Shown here piece after piece: positions 62,115 to 64,000 of a stretch of DNA of 64,000 nucleotides. Origin of the DNA: Chrysoperla carnea (Eukaryota; Arthropoda; Insecta; Neuroptera; Chrysopidae); the NCBI RefSeq assembly GCF_905475395.1, contig NC_058337.1, forward strand, positions 118,228,368 to 118,292,367, read 5' to 3'. A model generated the notes under the pieces. The model saw only the letters and a list, made by a program, of their open reading frames with translations, had not been told where the DNA came from and did not search any database. A program made the translations under genes and the position numbers. Numbering within the stretch: the first letter of the stretch is position 1; each line of letters starts with the position of its first letter.

Positions 62115-64000
62115 ATGGTGAAATTAACATCAGAATTAATAACACAATCCATGCAATATATAAATCCTGTACGAGACCGGGAATTAGATTTAAGAGGTAT
62201 TTATTTTCAAACAATGATTTAATAAAAATTTTAATTTTTTTGCGTTATGTTTTTTAGGTTATAAAATACCACAAATCGAGAATTTGGGTGCCACATTAGA
62301 TCAGTTTGATACATTGGATTTTTCCGATAATGATATAAGAAAATTGGATAATTTTCCATATTTAAAGCGTTTGAAATGCTTATTAATGAATAATAATCGA
62401 ATTGTGTAAGTATTGGTTTTAGTTAAGGGAATTTTGGTTTTTGAAAACGGTAAGCAATACGACGCTTAATTAAACGTTATTTGTTTTTATCATGCGCACA
62501 AAAAATTATCAGCGTATTTGATTTCAAAACAAATTAAACATAAATATGAGAAAAACTGGAAGCCCATTTTATCTCTTGTTTTATAGAACCCAATAGTGCA
62601 ATGAATGAAGTTACAAAAATAATATTAAATGTTTTTATACCAAGAATATATATAATATGTAAGGTATACTAAGTTTAGTCCCAAGTTTGTAACGCTTAAA
62701 AATATTAATGCTATGAACAAAATTTTGGTATAGGTGTTTATAAAATCACCTAATTAGTCCATTTTCGGTTGTCTGTCCGCCTGTCCGTCTGTCTGCCAAC
62801 ACGATAACTCAAAAACGAAAAAAGCTATCAAGCTGAAATACAGCGCACTCAGGACGTAAAAAGTGAGTTCAAGTTTGTAAATGAGCAACATAGGTCAATT
62901 GGGCCCTGACCTATGAGTCCATAGGACCCATCTTGTAAACCGTTAGAGATAGAACAAAAGTTTAAATGTAAAAAATCTTCCTTATCAAAAAATAAACAAC
63001 TAGTTGAAAAATAAACTTAAAACCAAATGGCCATTGATGGTTTTCTTTACACTCTGTGCTGATCATGAGTTTCCTCTTGTGCTTAAAAATTAACTTAAAA
63101 AATAGCTCAGCTAATCGAAATAGAAGAAATAATAATAAATTATAAGGGGTACCGCAAATGAGTCCCTGACACGTAGACCAATGGGTAAGAGATGCTATTT
63201 TAAGCTGATGAAGCTAAAGGATTCTGTCGTGGTTAGACGCCACGAAAGTCCACAGATTGATGGATCCAAGGTTTCGGGCCCAAACATTCTGAAACTGACA
63301 CCCTGCAAATTTCTGTAGGTGCAAACAACACTTGCGGAGGTTTCATCATCCTCCATACAAGCGCTACAAGTGGGATTAGTAGAGATTCCCACGTTTTTAT
63401 TGTGGTAATTCAATCGATAGTGTCCTGCCAAGAGTCCCACAATTTATACACAGTTTGGCCTGTCGCATGCCCTGCCCAAAGACCCAGTAATTAAGATGTG
63501 TTTCTCGTAGCCACACTTTGATTCGGTAAATAACGGAACATCTTGCCATGAGAATGACGAGCTCAGTTGAAAGGGGAATTTGTGACGATCCCTCTTGTGC
63601 AAACGAGTCCGCTGCTTCATTCTTTTTGACTGTGTTATTCAGTGCCAGGCAATTCAGTTTTTCGAAGTATATTCATAGACTATTCTGGATTGAATGCGAC
63701 CTGACTATCTAAAAATAGTCGAAATAGATAAATTTAATTAAAACTGAAATTATAAATTTAATATAATTTTTTAACATGTTTGTTTAGACGCATTGCTGAA
63801 GGCTTAGAAGAATGTATACCAAACCTAGAAAGTTTGATATTAACTGGAAATCAAATTGAAGAATTATGTGACATTGATCCATTAATTCCGTTAACAAAAT
63901 TAACAACATTAAGTTTACTCCACAATCCAATCACAGCCAAAGCCCATTATCGTTTATATATTGCATTTAAATTGCCACAAGTCACATTATTAGATTTTTG
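62115..64000 (+). CDS. SNRPA1: U2 small nuclear ribonucleoprotein A' (5' part, cut by window end)
   Basis: Exons 62115-62196, 62258-62405 and 63788 to the window end (open) join in phase. U2A' is the leucine-rich-repeat protein that, with U2B'', binds stem-loop IV of U2 snRNA in the spliceosome. The start MVKLTSELI, the NPVRDRELDLRGYKIPQIEN segment, NLGATLDQFDTLDFSDNDIR, LLMNNNRIV, LILTGNQIEELCDIDPL and LSLLHNPIT with the capping motif HYRLY are the expected LRRs in order. The C-terminal region lies to the right of the window. Intron 2 (1.38 kb) holds repeat C copy 3 and a LINE fragment. Confidence 0.96.
62667..62995. repeat. Interspersed repeat C, copy 3 (U2A' intron 2)
   Basis: AAGTTTAGTCCCAAGTTTGT, ATAGGTGTTTATAAAATCAC, CTGTCCGTCTGTCTGCCAAC, ACGATAACTCAAAAACG and GAGCAACATAGGTCAATTGG in the same order as at 22336. 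Non-coding. Confidence 0.75.
63142..63655 (-). mobile_element. LINE 3' fragment (family A), longest copy, U2A' intron 2
   Basis: On the complement: a decayed RNase H segment (EAADSFAQEGSSQIPL, from about 63640) and then the tail GLLAGHYRLNYH with a Cys-x2-Cys pair and EDDETSASVVC, the usual C-terminal zinc-knuckle-like region of I/jockey/R1-type elements. The non-coding end is complementary to GGGGTACCGCAAATGAGTCC. It is antisense to U2A', 5'-truncated and frameshifted. Confidence 0.75.

Noticed and set aside
1-64000. tRNA genes, rRNA, CRISPR arrays or bacterial operons
   Set aside because: No tRNA B-box-like GGTTCGAATCC with a matching cloverleaf was seen. Spliced genes and repeats show a eukaryotic nuclear sequence.

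Overview
The window is nuclear DNA of an arthropod, most likely an insect. It is strongly AT-rich, its genes are split by GT-AG introns, and it is littered with non-LTR retrotransposon ends, MITE-like hairpin elements and other insect-type repeats. I cannot name the species. All gene models below were joined by hand from splice sites and reading phase. Family names come from remembered family motifs, not from a search.

Layout, left to right. A LINE tail (38-275) lies next to a minus-strand THAP zinc-finger gene (292-1957). After an AT-rich stretch with one composite repeat comes glyoxalase I (3801-4513, +). About 4 kb without a recognisable gene follows. POMT1, a protein O-mannosyltransferase (8508-12587, -), is head to head with WRNIP1, an AAA+ genome-maintenance ATPase (12776-15205, +), across a gap of 188 bp. 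DNA topoisomerase I (17387-30035, +, eight exons) follows. About 14 kb of AT-rich, transposon-bearing sequence (30036-44315) contains no supported gene. A very large 18-exon SNF2-family helicase of the ARIP4/RAD54L2 type occupies 44316-58501 (-, 2828 aa predicted). The right edge holds an unidentified candidate first exon (61829-62003, -) opposite the 5' part of U2 snRNP A' (62115 to beyond the window end, +).

The best candidate for something undescribed is a family of five intronic RNAs inside topoisomerase I. Five of its seven introns each carry one 145-146 nt unit in the sense orientation. Each has a GCCC/GGGC terminal stem, a C box (RTGATGA), a D box (CTGA), an internal stem kept by paired and wobble changes, and a 42-nt 3' block identical in all five. 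I found none elsewhere in the window. They look like a C/D-box snoRNA (or scaRNA-like) cluster hosted by Top1.

Other points of note: the THAP protein carries six copies of the HCF-1-binding tetrapeptide [D/E]HxY, where known THAP partners usually have one. The ARIP4 motor has a prion-like insert of about 600 residues between its two RecA-like lobes. A perfect 264-bp palindrome sits inside an 11-bp target-site duplication, and its empty site can be seen in a second copy of the host repeat 45 kb away. The housekeeping genes do not form one pathway, although Top1, WRNIP1, ARIP4, THAP and U2A' all act in the nucleus.
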